Below are positions 9,614-10,965 of a DNA stretch of 10,965 bases, piece by piece. The notes under the pieces are model-generated. The model saw only the letters and a program-made list of their open reading frames with translations. It was not told where the DNA came from and ran no database searches. The DNA lies in the NCBI GenBank assembly GCA_003242425.1, contig QGUL01000025.1, positions 1 to 10,965 of the forward strand. Direction: 5' to 3'. The position numbers and the translations under genes were made by a program. Every line of letters starts with the position of its first letter. The stretch's first letter is position 1. The DNA comes from Pseudomonadota bacterium. GTDB lineage: Bacteria > Pseudomonadota > Gammaproteobacteria > Burkholderiales > SG8-39.

Positions 9614-9835
9614 ATGGGCAAAGTGCTGCTGCTCCTCGTTGTCGTCGCCCTGTTTTTCCTGGTGCGGGCCATGCTGCGTGCGCCGGCGGCGCGGCGGCAG
9701 GGCGGCGAATCCGGGCGCGAGCCGGAGCGCATGGTGAATTGCAAGCGCTGCGGTCTTTACGTGCCGGTTTCCGAGGCAGTGGAAGACCATGGCGATTACT
9801 ACTGTTCAGAACAGCACCGCCGGCTCGCCCGATAG
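9614..9835 (+). CDS. PP0621-family membrane-anchored zinc-ribbon protein
   Basis: A 73-residue protein with one N-terminal membrane segment (about 4-20, LLLLVVVALFFLVRAM), a basic/Gly-rich linker, and a short C-terminal zinc-ribbon-like module with C43, C46 (CKRC), C64 and H68 (YYCSEQHR) as likely metal ligands. The positive residues after the membrane segment place the ribbon in the cytoplasm by the positive-inside rule. This matches the small uncharacterised PP0621 family often found immediately before pilS in betaproteobacteria; the family name is from memory. AGAGG lies about 9 nt before the ATG. The 3' end overlaps the likely pilS start by 47 bp, so the two are probably translated together. 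Function is unknown; a part in PilS signalling or pilus assembly is inference. Confidence 0.85.
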   Translation: MGKVLLLLVVVALFFLVRAMLRAPAARRQGGESGREPERMVNCKRCGLYVPVSEAVEDHGDYYCSEQHRRLAR

Positions 9836-10965
9836 CGTGCTGCCCTTGAAGGCCGGGACGGTGCGCCCCGCCGCGGCGATCTCCAGCGCGCACTGGACTT
9901 CCCTGTCGTACTTCAACATCTACCGCATCGCGCTGGCACTGCTCTTTCTGCTGTCGACCACCGGGTACGGCAAAGCGCTCAACTTCGGCGGCGACCATCC
10001 CAGGCTGTTCCTGAGCGTGGCGGTCGTCTATCTCGCGACGGCGATCGTCTTCCAGATCCTGCTCGTATGGCGGGGAAATTTCCGCGCCCATTTGAGTGCG
10101 CACGTGGTCGCCGACGTCTGCGCCATCACGCTGTTGCAGCATGCCAGCGGGGGCCATGAAAGCGGGCTGGCGCTGATGCTCGTCATCTCCCTTGCCGGCG
10201 CGGCGGTGGTCGGCCAGGGGCGGATGATCCTCTTCTACGCGTCGTTGGCCACCATCGCGATTCTGTCCGAGCACCTCGCCCAGGTGCTCTCAGGCAGGGC
10301 CGCGGCGGCGACGTTCGTGCACCCGGGGCTCGTGTCCGCGGCCTATTTCGCCACGGCGGTCATCACCAACCGGCTTGCTCAGCGGGTGCTGGCGAACGAA
10401 GCGGTCGCGCGCGAGCGCGGTGTGCGGCTCGCCAACCAGTACCGCGTCAACGAGTTGATCATCCGGGACGCGCAGGACGGCATCATGGTGGTCGATCCCG
10501 CCGGGGTGATCCAGCAATGCAATCCGGAGGCGCAGGCACTGCTCGGCACCCAGGGCCGCGGCCTTCGGCTCGATCAGCAGTCACCCGTGCTCGCGCAGGC
10601 GTTGCGGCGCTGGCGAGAGGGCACGGCCGGCGCCAGGCAGCAGATCGAGTTCCCGGAATCGGGCCGCCGCGCGCGGATACGTTTCGTCGATGCGGGCGTG
10701 CCCGGCGGCGGGGCGATCATTTACCTTGAGGACGAATCCAAGCTCGAGGAGCGCGCCCGGCAGTTGAAACTCGCCGCGCTCGGACGGCTGACGGCGAACA
10801 TCGCCCATGAAATCCGCAATCCGCTGTCGGCGATCGTGCACGCGGCCGATTTGCTGAACGAGGAGAACCGCGCACCGCAGCGCGCGCGCCTGACGCGGAT
10901 CATCCGCGACAACGCCGCGCGTCTGGAGCGCATGGTCCAGGACGTCCTGGAACTCAACCGGCGCG
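9789..10965 (+). CDS. pilS: type IV pilus sensor histidine kinase PilS, 3' end outside window
   Basis: Membrane sensor kinase that phosphorylates PilR, which with sigma-54 activates pilin (pilA) transcription. The window holds 392 codons with no stop. After a variable N-terminus, similarity starts at WTSLSYFNIYRIAL (36-49). About six hydrophobic segments lie between 44 and 195, the typical PilS membrane domain. A PAS-like domain spans about 215-315 (DAQDGIMVVDPAG, CNPEAQALLG). The HisKA domain contains the phospho-accepting H340 in ANIAHEIRNPLSAI (336-349). The ATP-binding domain and pilR would lie to the right. The start is uncertain. ATG 9789 has GGA 5 nt upstream but overlaps the previous gene; GTG 9861 has GAAGG 8 nt upstream and would remove 24 poorly conserved residues; GTG 9837 has no ribosome site. 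Confidence 0.9.
   Translation, partial: MAITTVQNSTAGSPDSVLPLKAGTVRPAAAISSAHWTSLSYFNIYRIALALLFLLSTTGYGKALNFGGDHPRLFLSVAVVYLATAIVFQILLVWRGNFRAHLSAHVVADVCAITLLQHASGGHESGLALMLVISLAGAAVVGQGRMILFYASLATIAILSEHLAQVLSGRAAAATFVHPGLVSAAYFATAVITNRLAQRVLANEAVARERGVRLANQYRVNELIIRDAQDGIMVVDPAGVIQQCNPEAQALLGTQGRGLRLDQQSPVLAQALRRWREGTAGARQQIEFPESGRRARIRFVDAGVPGGGAIIYLEDESKLEERARQLKLAALGRLTANIAHEIRNPLSAIVHAADLLNEENRAPQRARLTRIIRDNAARLERMVQDVLELNRR

Noticed and set aside
8638..9744. 368-codon open frame on minus opposite the AraC-family gene
   Set aside because: Most of it is the complement of the cupin and helix-turn-helix coding sequence. The separate 33-codon frame at 9455-9556 is the only part of the gap kept as a doubtful entry.
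9537..10274. 245-codon open frame on minus opposite PP0621 and pilS
   Set aside because: It opposes the conserved membrane domain of PilS. The real pilS frame is open to the window edge and has clear motifs.

Overview
This is a GC-rich stretch of housekeeping chromosome, most likely from a betaproteobacterium (Burkholderiales, Nitrosomonadales or Rhodocyclales type). The evidence is the gene content and order: pyrF, rppH next to a CNP1-like gene, the rplU-rpmA-obgE-proB block divergent from ispB, a tRNA-Pro after ispB, and a PP0621-type zinc-ribbon gene joined to pilS. I cannot name the genus. I see no insertion sequence, CRISPR array, prophage or toxin-antitoxin pair. I did not find a convincing unknown multi-gene system; the least explained parts are small.

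Layout. Positions 1-157 are the leader of pyrF (OMP decarboxylase, +). A short minus-strand operon follows, proS (prolyl-tRNA synthetase) then a secreted lytic transglycosylase, whose genes overlap by 43 bp. It meets pyrF tail-to-tail with a 7-bp gap. Divergent from proS are rppH (RNA 5'-pyrophosphohydrolase) and a secreted CNP1-like protein on +. The CNP1-like gene meets proB tail-to-tail and the two share their stop-codon bases. The minus-strand block reads rplU (bL21), rpmA (bL27), a strong intrinsic terminator, obgE, proB, with obgE and proB overlapping at ATGA. ispB (polyprenyl diphosphate synthase) diverges from rplU, and its probable promoter overlaps the very good rplU promoter.

The right third is all on the plus strand: tRNA-Pro(CGG) with encoded CCA and its own terminator, a stand-alone AraC-family regulator with its own likely promoter, a 172-bp gap holding a perfect -10 box and a doubtful 33-codon antisense ORF, then a membrane-anchored zinc-ribbon protein whose 3' end overlaps pilS. 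PilS is the type IV pilus sensor kinase and runs off the window just after its phospho-accepting histidine.

How the genes work together. Most are translation and growth functions: L21, L27, the ribosome-assembly GTPase ObgE, ProRS and one of its tRNA substrates, and RppH for mRNA decay. ProB makes the first committed intermediate of proline. PyrF supplies UMP and IspB the quinone side chain. Regulatory points visible in the DNA are the overlapping rplU/ispB promoters, the terminator just before obgE, translational coupling at obgE-proB and PP0621-pilS, and two convergent gene pairs with no visible terminator between them.
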